Assembly (NCBI RefSeq): GCF_002838065.1
Contig: NZ_PIZU01000039.1
Location: 1-40,957, forward strand
Source: Mycobacterium hubeiense
GTDB lineage: Bacteria; Actinomycetota; Actinomycetes; Mycobacteriales; Mycobacteriaceae
Length of the DNA: 40,957 nucleotides
Reading direction: 5' to 3'
Shown here: in pieces, positions 25,598 to 33,743 of the stretch
How positions within the stretch are numbered: position 1 is the stretch's first letter
Layout of the letters: every line of letters starts with the position of its first letter
Translations under genes and position numbers: made by a program
Notes under the pieces: model-generated
Databases searched by the model: none
The model's input: the letters and a program-made list of their open reading frames with translations, nothing else
What the model was told of the DNA's origin: nothing

Positions 25598-26359
25598 TCA
25601 TCGCCGGCTCTTCGCTTCGCGCTCCGCGCGCTTGCGCGCCCGCTCCGCCAGCTCGATCTCCTCCAACACCTTGGCCTCGTCCATGGTCGGCGCGCTGCCG
25701 CCCAGCCGGCGCGGCACCCAGTACGCGCCTGGTGGGTGCGGGTACTCCTCCTGCACCTTGTGCAGCAGCTCGGTCATCGCCGCGCGCATCGCCGCATTGG
25801 TCTCTTCGATGGACCCGCCGCCATCCATGGGCGCGCCCACTGCGACCGTCATCGGAATCTTGTTGCGGCCCAAGTTTCTTGGATGGTCCTTGGTCCATAG
25901 GCGTTGGGCACCCCAGACGATCAGCGGGATGATCGGCACCGCCGCTTCGGCCGCCATCCGAGCCGCGCCGGTCTTGAATTCCTTCAGCTCGAAGCTGCGG
26001 CTGATCGTCGCCTCGGGGTACACGCCGACGAGTTCGCCCGCCCGCAGCCGCTCGACCGCGACCGCGTACGCACCGGCGCCGGCGCGCCGATCCACCGGAA
26101 TGGTCCCGGTGTGCTTGATGAGAAACCTGACGACCTTGACGTCCTGCATCTCGGTTTTGATCATGAACCGCATCCGCCGGCCCCGATAGTGCGCGGCCAA
26201 CGCGGCGGGCAGCCAGTCCACGTAGCTGGTGTGGTTGATCGCGATCACCGCGCCCCCGGTCGTCGGGATGTTCTCCAGGCCGTGGAAGGTGATCTTGTTG
26301 CCGGTGGCCCTGAGCACCACCTTGGCCGTGGTCTCCAGCGTGCGGAAAACCGGTTCCAT
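25598..26359 (-). CDS. PlsC-type 1-acyl-glycerol-3-phosphate acyltransferase family protein (second copy)
   Basis: A 253-residue glycerolipid acyltransferase-fold protein with NHTSYVDWL (the HX4D catalytic motif) and the phosphate-binding VYPEATISRS in place of the usual FPEGTRS. These enzymes acylate lysophosphatidate or related lipids. A basic C-terminus (RARKRAEREAKSRR) could lie on the membrane surface. It shares nearly its whole length with the gene five bases upstream, clearly a tandem duplication; M. tuberculosis has three such genes (Rv3814c-Rv3816c). Substrate unknown. Confidence 0.9.
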   Translation of the reverse strand: MEPVFRTLETTAKVVLRATGNKITFHGLENIPTTGGAVIAINHTSYVDWLPAALAAHYRGRRMRFMIKTEMQDVKVVRFLIKHTGTIPVDRRAGAGAYAVAVERLRAGELVGVYPEATISRSFELKEFKTGAARMAAEAAVPIIPLIVWGAQRLWTKDHPRNLGRNKIPMTVAVGAPMDGGGSIEETNAAMRAAMTELLHKVQEEYPHPPGAYWVPRRLGGSAPTMDEAKVLEEIELAERARKRAEREAKSRR

Positions 26360-26364
26360 CTCGG

Positions 26365-27141
26365 CTACCCCGGCGCGCCCGTCGGTTCGGGCCCGGCCGC
26401 GCGGCGCGCCGCCTTCTCCGCTGCCTCCTCGGCATCCATCCGGTTGGCTTCGGCCAGCGACGGCGCCCCGCCACCGAGTCGGTGCGGCACCCAGAACTCG
26501 CCGGGCGGATGCGGTCCGTAGCTGTCCTGCACCCGCTCGAGCAGATGCTGCATGCGGGAATGCAGCAGCGCGGTCAGCTCATTGGCCGGCAGCGTGGGTT
26601 CGATCGGCTCGCCGACAGCCACCGCGATCGGCACCTTGGGTCGATACAGATTCTTGGGGTGGCCCTTGGTCCAGATCCGCTGGGCACCCCACACGATGTG
26701 GGGCACGATCGGCACATCGGCCGCGATCGCCATGCGGGCGGCGCCGGACTTGAACTCCTTGATCTCGAAGCTGCGGCTGATCGTCGCCTCGGGATAGACG
26801 CCCACCAGTTCGCCCGCCTTGAGCGCTTCACAGGCCTGCTCGAACGAGGCGGCGCCGTTGTCCCGGTCCACCTCGATGTGTCGCAGGCTGCGCATGATGG
26901 GCCCGGTGATCTTGTGGTCGAACACTTCCTTCTTGGCCATGAACCGCACCTTGCGGCCCAAGCCCTGCTTGTAGGCGGGCAAGCCGGCGAACGTGAAGTC
27001 GAAGTAGCTGGTGTGGTTGATGGCCACCACCGCGCCGCCGGTCTTGGGCAGGTTCTCGACGCCGGTAACCGTGAACGTCAGACCCTGCAGCCGCCATGCC
27101 AGGCGCGCACACTGGATGACTGTCCCATATACCGGTTCCAC
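26365..27141 (-). CDS. PlsC-type acyltransferase family protein (first copy)
   Basis: A 258-residue paralogue of its downstream neighbour. It carries the HX4D motif NHTSYFDFT, the block VYPEATISRSFEIKEFKSGAARM, and a C-terminal PPGEFWVPHRLGGGAP segment also found in the other copy. The shared, non-standard VYPEATIS motif suggests the two belong to one actinobacterial subfamily distinct from housekeeping PlsC. It heads the minus-strand run acyltransferase-acyltransferase-HAD and is divergent from the phosphotransferase gene. Confidence 0.9.
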   Translation of the reverse strand: MEPVYGTVIQCARLAWRLQGLTFTVTGVENLPKTGGAVVAINHTSYFDFTFAGLPAYKQGLGRKVRFMAKKEVFDHKITGPIMRSLRHIEVDRDNGAASFEQACEALKAGELVGVYPEATISRSFEIKEFKSGAARMAIAADVPIVPHIVWGAQRIWTKGHPKNLYRPKVPIAVAVGEPIEPTLPANELTALLHSRMQHLLERVQDSYGPHPPGEFWVPHRLGGGAPSLAEANRMDAEEAAEKAARRAAGPEPTGAPG

Positions 27142-27183
27142 AATCAGTCAGCCTAGTGCCCCCGTATAAATCCCCTGGACGAA

Positions 27184-27198
27184 CCGGCGCAGCGCCGG
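27184..27198 (+). promoter_or_regulatory. Palindrome CCGGCGC-A-GCGCCGG before the phosphotransferase gene
   Basis: Perfect 7 bp arms around one central base, 14 bp upstream of the ATG at 27213 and just before its ribosome site, in the 71 bp divergent gap. It could be an operator or a leader hairpin; the high GC content makes a chance origin possible. Confidence 0.35.
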
Positions 27199-27212
27199 TA
27201 TGACAGGAGCCG

Positions 27213-27941
27213 ATGACCATCCCCGTCGGCGAGGTGCCCGTCCCGGCCGTCGTGACCCGACTCGCAGCCGGCCGCGTCGTATCGGCGGTGTGGAACAACG
27301 AGATCGGCGGCCTGACGTTCCAGATCGGTCACGGCGACGGACGCGAGTTCGTCAAGGTATCGCCGCCGCATCCGTCGGTCGATCTGCACCGCGAGGCCGT
27401 CAAACTCGGGTGGGCCGCGCAGTACCTGACGGTGCCCGTTGTGCTCGACGTCGGCCGCGACGGGCCGGTGCAGTGGCTGCATACCGCGGGCATCAACGGC
27501 CGCTCGGCGGCCGATCCGCACTGGATCGCCCGGCCGAGGGCCGCGGTGCGGGCCATCGCGACCGGCCTGCGGGCGATGCATGACCGGATGCCCGCCGACC
27601 GGTGCCCCTTTTCGTGGTCGGTGCCCCACCGACTGACCGCACTTTCCGAGCCCGCCCGCCGCCGCCTGCCCGCTGCACCGCCAATCGACCGACTGGTGGT
27701 GTGCCATGGCGACGCCTGCGCACCGAACACCTTGATCGACGACGACGGAAGCTGGTGCGGGCACGTCGACGTCGGCGATCTCGGTATCGCCGATCGTTGG
27801 GCCGACTTGGCCGTCGCCACCCTGTCCCTGCGGTGGAACTACGAGGGCGACTGGGAAGCCGAGTTCTTCGACGCCTACGGGATCGCACCCGATCAGGCGC
27901 GCATCGACTATTACCGAGCGCTGTGGGATGCCGAGGACTGA
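27213..27941 (+). CDS. Aminoglycoside phosphotransferase-family kinase (Rv3817 type)
   Basis: A 242-residue protein with the APH/choline-kinase fold. The catalytic loop VCHGDACAPNTLIDDD (Asp as base, Asn as metal ligand) and the metal-binding HVDVGDLGIADRWADLA are close to those of APH(3')-type enzymes. The M. tuberculosis homologue Rv3817 is annotated the same way; a physiological substrate is not known and no drug resistance should be assumed. The ATG follows AGGAG at five bases. It is divergent from the acyltransferases and 95 bp before the MBL-Rieske gene. Confidence 0.88.
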   Translation: MTIPVGEVPVPAVVTRLAAGRVVSAVWNNEIGGLTFQIGHGDGREFVKVSPPHPSVDLHREAVKLGWAAQYLTVPVVLDVGRDGPVQWLHTAGINGRSAADPHWIARPRAAVRAIATGLRAMHDRMPADRCPFSWSVPHRLTALSEPARRRLPAAPPIDRLVVCHGDACAPNTLIDDDGSWCGHVDVGDLGIADRWADLAVATLSLRWNYEGDWEAEFFDAYGIAPDQARIDYYRALWDAED

Positions 27942-28036
27942 CCGCGTTGCCCGACACCTGACCTGCGGGCTTCGGCGCGTCACGGATCTCCGGTTACGCT
28001 TGCCCACAACCACGAGACACCAGAAGAGGACTGTTA

Positions 28037-29581
28037 GTGCAGGTCACCAGCGTTGGGCACGCCGGTTTCCGGATCGACACCAGGGCCGGAAGCATCTTGT
28101 GCGACCCCTGGGTCAATCCGGCGTATTTCGCGTCCTGGTTCCCCTTTCCAGACAACAGCCAGTTGGACTGGGACGCCCTCGGCGACGTCGACTACCTCTA
28201 CGTGTCCCACCTGCACAAGGACCACTTCGACCCGAAGAATCTGCGCGAGCACGTCAACAAAGAAGCGGTGGTGTTGCTGCCCGATTACCCCGTGCCCGAT
28301 CTGCAGCGCGAACTCGAGAAGCTAGGTTTTCACCGCTTCTTCGAGACGACGGATTCGGTGAAGCACACCGTCAGCGGCCCCAAGGGCGACCTGGACGTGA
28401 TGATCATCGCGTTGCGGGCTCCGGCCGACGGTCCGATCGGCGACTCCGGCCTGGTGGTCGACGACGGAGAAACCGTGTGTTTCAACATGAATGACGCGCG
28501 GCCGGTGGACCTGGACGTGCTGCACGCCGACTTCGGCCACGTCGACGTGCACATGCTGCAATACTCGGGCGCGATCTGGTACCCGATGGTCTACGACATG
28601 CCGGCCCGCGCCAAAGAGGCCTTCGGCACCCAGAAACGGCAGCGTCAGATGGACCGCTGCCGCCAATACATCGCACAGGTCGGTGCCACCTGGGTGATCC
28701 CGTCCGCGGGACCACCGTGCTTCTTGGATCCCGAGCTGCGCGACCTCAACGACGACCACGGCGACCCGGCCAACATCTTCCCCGACCAGGTCGTGTTCCT
28801 CGACCAGATGCGCACACACGGCCACGAGGGCGGACTGTTGATGATCCCTGGGTCCGTAGCGGATTTCACAGGCACGCAACTCAATTCGCTGACGCACCCG
28901 GTCGACGATCCCGAGACGATCTTCACCACCGGCAAGGCCGACTACATCGAAGAGTACGCGCAGCGGATGGCACCGGTGCTGGCCGCGGAGAAGGCCTCCT
29001 GGGCGCCGGCCGGCGGGGACTCGCTGCTGGAGCCGCTCCGGGCAGCGTTCGAGCCGATCATGAGCCAAAGTGACCAGATCTGTGACGGCATCGGCTACCC
29101 GGTCGAATTGCGGCTGGGTGCCGAGACCGTCGTGCTGGACTTTCCGAAACGCGTGGTGCGCGAACCGATTCCGGACGAGAAGTTCCGCTACGGCTTCGAA
29201 ATCGCTCCCGAGTTGGTGCGGACGGTGCTGCGTGACAACGAACCGGACTGGGTGAACACCATCTTCCTGTCCACCCGGTTCAAGGCCTGGCGGGTCGGCG
29301 GCTACAACGAGTACCTCTACACGTTCTTCAAGTGCTTGACCGACGAACGCATCGCCTATGCCGATGGCTGGTTCGCCGAAGCCCACGACGACACCGCGTC
29401 GATCACGTTGGACGGCTGGGAGATTCAGCGGCGCTGCCCGCATCTCAAAGCCGACCTGTCGAAGTTCGGCGTGGTGGACGGAACGACGTTGACGTGCAAT
29501 CTGCATGGCTGGCAATGGAATCTGGAGACAGGTCGATGCCTGACAACCAAGGGACACGAGCTGCGCTGTGGGCGGGCATGA
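28037..29581 (+). CDS. Metallo-beta-lactamase-fold / Rieske [2Fe-2S] fusion protein (Rv3818 type)
   Basis: The 514-residue protein joins two redox/metal modules. An N-terminal metallo-beta-lactamase domain (residues 1 to about 250) has the full metal motif HLHKDH at His58, His60, Asp62 and His63. The C-terminus carries a Rieske centre: Cys467-x-His469, 17 residues, then Cys487-x2-His490 (RCPHL and CNLHGWQW). The same pair of modules occurs in CMP-N-acetylneuraminate hydroxylase, there with Rieske first, so an oxygenase or hydroxylase role is conceivable but unproven. The middle (300-450) matches nothing I recognise. GTG start with AGAGGA seven bases upstream. Its stop overlaps the next gene as ATGA. 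Confidence 0.88.
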   Translation: MQVTSVGHAGFRIDTRAGSILCDPWVNPAYFASWFPFPDNSQLDWDALGDVDYLYVSHLHKDHFDPKNLREHVNKEAVVLLPDYPVPDLQRELEKLGFHRFFETTDSVKHTVSGPKGDLDVMIIALRAPADGPIGDSGLVVDDGETVCFNMNDARPVDLDVLHADFGHVDVHMLQYSGAIWYPMVYDMPARAKEAFGTQKRQRQMDRCRQYIAQVGATWVIPSAGPPCFLDPELRDLNDDHGDPANIFPDQVVFLDQMRTHGHEGGLLMIPGSVADFTGTQLNSLTHPVDDPETIFTTGKADYIEEYAQRMAPVLAAEKASWAPAGGDSLLEPLRAAFEPIMSQSDQICDGIGYPVELRLGAETVVLDFPKRVVREPIPDEKFRYGFEIAPELVRTVLRDNEPDWVNTIFLSTRFKAWRVGGYNEYLYTFFKCLTDERIAYADGWFAEAHDDTASITLDGWEIQRRCPHLKADLSKFGVVDGTTLTCNLHGWQWNLETGRCLTTKGHELRCGRA

Positions 29582-29913
29582 ACCCGCCACGCCAGTATTA
29601 CGACGATGGTCTGATCCAGCTGGACCGCGAAGCGATCACGTTGCGCCGCTATCACTTTCCATCTGGGACGTCGAAAGTGATCCCGCTGCGCGACATCCGC
29701 GGATACACCGCCAAACCGCTGGGCACCTGGCTGCACCGGTTCCGCATCTGGGGTAGCTCTGATCTGCGGCGGTGGCTGCCGCTGGATGTGCGCCGGCCGT
29801 TGAAGTCGACGTTGATCACCCTCGACGTGCCGGGGACGTTTCCCAGCCCGGCGTTCACACCGTCCGATCCCGACGACTTCGTCGCCAAGCTCGACGAGTT
29901 GCTCGGCACGTGA
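29578..29913 (+). CDS. Small conserved protein of unknown function downstream of the MBL-Rieske gene
   Basis: A 111-residue cytoplasmic-looking protein without signal or membrane segments. The N-terminal half (YYDDGLIQLDREAITLRRYHF, then VIPLRDIRGYT) reads like a small beta-sandwich of the PH-like kind seen in many actinobacterial hypothetical proteins; I cannot name a family with confidence. I chose the ATG whose first bases overlap the preceding stop as ATGA; an ATG 42 bases upstream, near GGAGACAGG, is the alternative. The overlap makes it a likely partner or accessory of the MBL-Rieske enzyme. Confidence 0.7.
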   Translation: MNPPRQYYDDGLIQLDREAITLRRYHFPSGTSKVIPLRDIRGYTAKPLGTWLHRFRIWGSSDLRRWLPLDVRRPLKSTLITLDVPGTFPSPAFTPSDPDDFVAKLDELLGT

Positions 29914-29951
29914 CGCATCGGCACGTGGCGCGTTGACTCTGCGATGAGGAG

Positions 29952-30767
29952 CTAGCGCGACGAAACCAGCTGCCGCAGTTCGGAAGCGGCGCCTGTCTCG
30001 GTGTCGTAGACGCGGACGATGGCCTCGTCGCCGGGCCGCAGATAGGTCGATTCACCCAGTGGCGTGTACCTGGTGGCCCCGATACCGATCAACACATTTT
30101 GCGGGTGCCCACTGGCCACCATCAACGCGCCGACGTCCTCCAACGGGGTGTCCGCCGAACCCTTCTGGTTGGCCAGCCGCTCCACGATCCAGTCCAGCAA
30201 TACTTCCCCGTAGTAGGAGTAGCCGACCAGTGGGCTGTCGATGCCGTACGCGTGTTCCTCACCGCTGCTGTCACGCAGGTAGCACACCAGCCGCAGCGTC
30301 GCCGTCGGCCCGTCCGGTGTCAGATCACTGATGTCGAAGAACTGCGGCGCAACACCTTTGGATGAGGCGCCCCAGTTCTTCTTGTAGCTGATCTTCGGGG
30401 CGCCCGGTCGGCGGATCGAGCAGTCGTTGAAGGCGCCCAGAGCGAACGGCTCCAGCCGCACCACGGTGTCGCCCTCCCACACCACTCGGCACGCGACGCC
30501 GACCTCCGGTTCGATCTGCAGGTTCAGCGGTCCGTCACCCTCAACGGTTCCGGGCAGCACGATGGAGTCGTTGGACAACGGGAACTCGCCGAGGAAGTCG
30601 TCGCGACCCGGCGCGTACCACGGGAAGATGCCCTTCGGGGCATACCCCTCCGTCACGACTTTGACGAAATCGCCTGCCTCCCCGGCCTGTTCGAGGTGAC
30701 CGGCGAAGTTGCCCGCCACCCCGAAGCCGAACCAGTTCCGCAGTTCGGCGAGATCGATGTCGATCAC
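29952..30767 (-). CDS. Conserved protein of unknown function (DUF5718-like), coupled to serS
   Basis: A 271-residue soluble protein. I think it belongs to DUF5718; the NFAGHLEQAGE start, QIEPEVGV, and FNDCSIRRPGAPKISYKKNWG segments are loosely reminiscent of the fumarylacetoacetate hydrolase fold (acidic metal ligands, then a lysine region), but that is inference. The GTG start shares bases with the serS stop (GTGA), so the two are translationally coupled. The frame remains open far into serS, but that part is antisense-like noise. There is no signal peptide. Its position directly after serS differs from the M. tuberculosis order I remember. Confidence 0.75.
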   Translation of the reverse strand: MIDIDLAELRNWFGFGVAGNFAGHLEQAGEAGDFVKVVTEGYAPKGIFPWYAPGRDDFLGEFPLSNDSIVLPGTVEGDGPLNLQIEPEVGVACRVVWEGDTVVRLEPFALGAFNDCSIRRPGAPKISYKKNWGASSKGVAPQFFDISDLTPDGPTATLRLVCYLRDSSGEEHAYGIDSPLVGYSYYGEVLLDWIVERLANQKGSADTPLEDVGALMVASGHPQNVLIGIGATRYTPLGESTYLRPGDEAIVRVYDTETGAASELRQLVSSR

Positions 30768-32017
30768 GGCTCGAGCACCTCCTTGCCGACGAACGGCACA
30801 AGGGCGGCGGGCACCCGCACGCTCCCGTCCGGTTGCTGATGGTTCTCCAGGATGGCCACCAGCCAGCGCGTGGTGGCCAGCGTCCCGTTGAGTGTCGCGG
30901 CGATCTGCGGCTTGCCGTTCTCGTCGCGATAGCGGGTGGCCAACCGGCGCGCCTGAAACGTCGTGCAGTTCGATGTCGAGGTCAATTCGCGGTAGGTCTG
31001 CTGCGTCGGGATCCAGGCCTCGCAGTCGTACTTGCGCGCGGCCGACGATCCGAGATCGCCTGCGGCAACGTCGATCACCCGATACGGCACCTCGATCATC
31101 GCCAGCATCTGCCGCTGCCAGCCGAGCAGCCGGTCGTGTTCGGCCTCGGCCTCGTCGGGCTTGCAATACACAAAGCCCTCGACCTTGTCGAACTGGTGGA
31201 CCCGGATGATGCCGCGGGTGTCCTTGCCGTGGCTGCCGGCTTCCCGGCGAAAGCACGACGACCAACCCGCATAGCGCAGCGGCCCGCCGGACAGGTCGAG
31301 GATCTCGTTGGCGTGATAGCCCGCCAGCGGCACCTCGGACGTGCCGACGAGATACATGTCGTCGGCCTCCAGCCGGTACACCTCTTCGGCATGCGCGCCG
31401 AGAAAGCCGGTGCCCGACATGACTTCCGGGCGCACCAGCACCGGCGGGATGATGAGGGTGAAGCCGTTCTCGGTGGCCAGCCGCGCTGCGAGCTGCATCA
31501 GCCCTAGCTGCAGCATGGCACCGGCGCCGGTGAGGAAATAGAACCGCGAACCCGAGACCTTGGCCCCGCGTTCCATGTCGATCAGGCCCAGTGACTCGCC
31601 CAATTCCAGGTGGTCCTTTGGGTTTTCGATCGCGGCGGGCTCACCGACGCTGTCGAGCACCACATAGTCGTCCTCACCACCGGCCGGTACACCGTCGATG
31701 ATCACGTTGCCGATCGCCATATGCGCTGCGGTGAAGGCCTTTTCGGCTTCGGCCTGCGCAGCTTCGGCGGCCTTCACCCGCTCGGCGAGCTCCTTGGCGC
31801 GTTCGAGTAACGCCGGCCGCTCCTCGGGCGAGGCCGCGCCCACCTTCTTGCTGGCGGCCTTCTGCTCGGCTCGCAGATTGTCGGCGGCCGCCACCGCCGC
31901 ACGCCGCGCGGCGTCGGCCTCTACCAGCGCGTCAACAAGCGCCGGGTCCTCACCGCGGGCCCGTTGCGACGCGCGCACCACCTCGGGGTTCTCGCGCAGC
32001 AGCTTGAGGTCGATCAC
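30764..32017 (-). CDS. serS: Seryl-tRNA synthetase
   Basis: A 417-residue class II aminoacyl-tRNA synthetase that charges tRNA-Ser (and tRNA-Sec where present). The N-terminal helical arm (about 30-105, Ala/Glu/Lys-rich coiled coil) binds the long variable arm of the tRNA. Motif 2 is CFRREAGSHGKDTRGIIRVHQF and motif 3 the region of TSNCTTFQARRLATRY with NGTLATTRWLVAILEN. I start at GTG 32017 because family members begin MIDLKLLRENP; the upstream extension is Arg/Ser-rich and overlaps the divergent promoter region. No Shine-Dalgarno is obvious before this GTG. Confidence 0.95.
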   Translation of the reverse strand: MIDLKLLRENPEVVRASQRARGEDPALVDALVEADAARRAAVAAADNLRAEQKAASKKVGAASPEERPALLERAKELAERVKAAEAAQAEAEKAFTAAHMAIGNVIIDGVPAGGEDDYVVLDSVGEPAAIENPKDHLELGESLGLIDMERGAKVSGSRFYFLTGAGAMLQLGLMQLAARLATENGFTLIIPPVLVRPEVMSGTGFLGAHAEEVYRLEADDMYLVGTSEVPLAGYHANEILDLSGGPLRYAGWSSCFRREAGSHGKDTRGIIRVHQFDKVEGFVYCKPDEAEAEHDRLLGWQRQMLAMIEVPYRVIDVAAGDLGSSAARKYDCEAWIPTQQTYRELTSTSNCTTFQARRLATRYRDENGKPQIAATLNGTLATTRWLVAILENHQQPDGSVRVPAALVPFVGKEVLEP

Positions 32018-32167
32018 GGCCGCAACACTACTTCGCCGACTCTCGTCCGCGATTTCTGCATCATGGCTGTGAATGGACGGCGATACGCCACCCCGCCGGC
32101 GCCCGATACGGGACCCCACAACGTAACAAGTGCATCACTTGTCACAGCGTCGGACACGCCTGTCACA
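32018..32167. promoter_or_regulatory. Divergent serS / septum-protein intergenic region
   Basis: These 150 bp separate two divergent starts and must carry both promoters. TTGTCACA and TGTCACA recur (about 32137 and 32161), but I cannot fix -10 boxes, and no T-box-like leader is recognisable before serS. Confidence 0.4.
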
Positions 32168-33739
32168 ATGGAGCAGATGTCGGACGTTTCCGAGGACCAA
32201 ACGGCCTACGAGAAGGACTACGAGGAGCTGCCCTACGGGGCGGCCGACGAGTCGTCCGCGCCGACCTCCGAGACGACGGAGACGACGGAGGCGACGGAGG
32301 CGACGGACACGACGGCAACCCCCAAGACGGCCAAAATCCGAAACGCCCTGACGATGCCGTGGTGGAACAGCCTGCAGGCCACCTCGACGCGCCGGGCGCT
32401 GCTGTTGACCGCCCTCGGCGGCCTGCTCATCGCCGGCCTGATCACCGCGCTGCCCCGCAGTGAGGGGGCCAACGGCCTGACCGCCAGCTCGATCTCCCTC
32501 GGTCCGCGCGGCAACGACACCTTCGACCACGCCAAGAGCGGCGACTGCCTGAACTGGCCGGACCGCACCCCCGACGCCGCCGAGATCGTCGACTGCAACG
32601 AGGAGCACCGCTTCGAGGTCGCCTCGTCTGTCGATATGCGGACGTTCCCAGGCAGCGAGTACGGGCCCAATGCGGCGCCGCCGTCGGCCGCCCGCATCCA
32701 GCAGATCAGCCAAGAGCAGTGCACCGCGGCGGTGCGGCGTTATCTCGGCGCCAAGTACGACCCGAACAGTCGGTTCACCGTCAGCATGCTGTGGTCCGGC
32801 GACAAGGCCTGGCGTCAGTCGGGTGAGCGGCGGATGCTGTGCGGGCTGCAGCTGCCCGGGCCGAACAACCAGCAGCTGGCGTTCAAGGGCAAGGTCGCCG
32901 ACATCGATCAGTCCAAGGTCTGGCCGGCCGGCACCTGCCTGGGCATCGACCCGACCACCAATCAGCCCACCGACATCCCGGTCGACTGCGCCGCCCCGCA
33001 CGCCATGGAGGTCACCGGCTCGGTCAACCTGGCCGAGAAGTTCCCCGGCGGCCTGCCGCCGGAGCCCGAGCAGGACGCCTACATCAAGGAAACCTGCACC
33101 AGGCTGACGGACGAGTATCTCGCTCCGGTGGAGTTGCGCAACACCACGCTGACGCTGATCTACAGCACGGTCTCGCTGCCCAGTTGGGCGGCGGGCAGCC
33201 ATCAGGTCTCCTGCAGCATCGGGGCCACGCTGGGCAACGGCGGCTGGTCCACGTTGCTCAACAGCGCCAAGGGACCGCTGATGATCAACGGTCAACCGCC
33301 GGTCCCGCCGCCGGACATCCCCGAGGAACGGCTCAACCTGCCACCCATCCCGCTGCCGGTCGACACGTCCTCGGGCTCGGCCAGCCAGTCCGGGTCGAGC
33401 CAGTCCGGCTCCAGCCAGTCCGGGTCGAGCCAGTCGGGATCAAGCAGCCAGTACGACGACAGCGACAGCGACGACAACCAGCAGACCCAGCACATGCCGG
33501 GCCAGGCCACCGCACCGGCCACCACCGCACCGCCGCAGGGCAACACCATCCTCAACGCCCCACCGCCACCGGCCGAGCCCGCACCGCCGCCCGCCCCGGG
33601 GGCACCGCCACCGCCTCCTGCAGAGGCGCCTCCGCCTCCACCGCCGGCGCCCGCGGCGCCACCACCGCCGCCCGCCGCTCCGCCACCACCTCCGGAAGCG
33701 GCACCCGCGCCACCGCCGCCACCGCCGCCGGGGCCGTAA
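32168..33739 (+). CDS. Septum-formation-family membrane protein with Pro-rich tail (Rv3835 type)
   Basis: A 523-residue single-pass protein. The acidic Thr/Glu-rich cytoplasmic N-terminus (runs of TTET/ATEAT) is followed by one membrane helix at about residues 77-95. The extracellular part has two related Cys-containing modules (SGDCLNWPD...VDCNEEHRFEV and AGTCLGIDP...VDCAAPHAMEV), the pattern of the septum formation domain. The C-terminus is disordered: four QSGSS units, a run of Asp/Ser, then over 50 residues mostly Pro/Ala. A role at the cell wall or septum is likely but not proven. ATG 32168 or 32177 may be the start; the latter has GGAG close upstream. Confidence 0.88.
   Translation: MEQMSDVSEDQTAYEKDYEELPYGAADESSAPTSETTETTEATEATDTTATPKTAKIRNALTMPWWNSLQATSTRRALLLTALGGLLIAGLITALPRSEGANGLTASSISLGPRGNDTFDHAKSGDCLNWPDRTPDAAEIVDCNEEHRFEVASSVDMRTFPGSEYGPNAAPPSAARIQQISQEQCTAAVRRYLGAKYDPNSRFTVSMLWSGDKAWRQSGERRMLCGLQLPGPNNQQLAFKGKVADIDQSKVWPAGTCLGIDPTTNQPTDIPVDCAAPHAMEVTGSVNLAEKFPGGLPPEPEQDAYIKETCTRLTDEYLAPVELRNTTLTLIYSTVSLPSWAAGSHQVSCSIGATLGNGGWSTLLNSAKGPLMINGQPPVPPPDIPEERLNLPPIPLPVDTSSGSASQSGSSQSGSSQSGSSQSGSSSQYDDSDSDDNQQTQHMPGQATAPATTAPPQGNTILNAPPPPAEPAPPPAPGAPPPPPAEAPPPPPPAPAAPPPPPAAPPPPPEAAPAPPPPPPPGP
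33386..33445 (+). repeat. 15 bp tandem repeat x4 (QSGSS) in the septum-family protein
   Basis: Four adjacent units of CAGTCCGGGTCGAGC, differing at a few third positions, encode QSGSS four times just before the Pro-rich tail. The copies at 33386 and 33416 are identical, which suggests recent slippage. Confidence 0.85.
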
Positions 33740-33743
33740 CCGC

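Noticed and set aside
27213..27941. Aminoglycoside resistance gene
   Set aside because: The fold is shared by many small-molecule kinases, and the homologue at the same place in M. tuberculosis is a chromosomal gene not linked to resistance.
30768..31265. Upstream extension of the DUF5718-like gene into serS
   Set aside because: Would overlap serS by about 500 bases on the same strand with Arg/Gly-rich, non-conserved sequence; the recognisable protein begins at the GTG by the serS stop.
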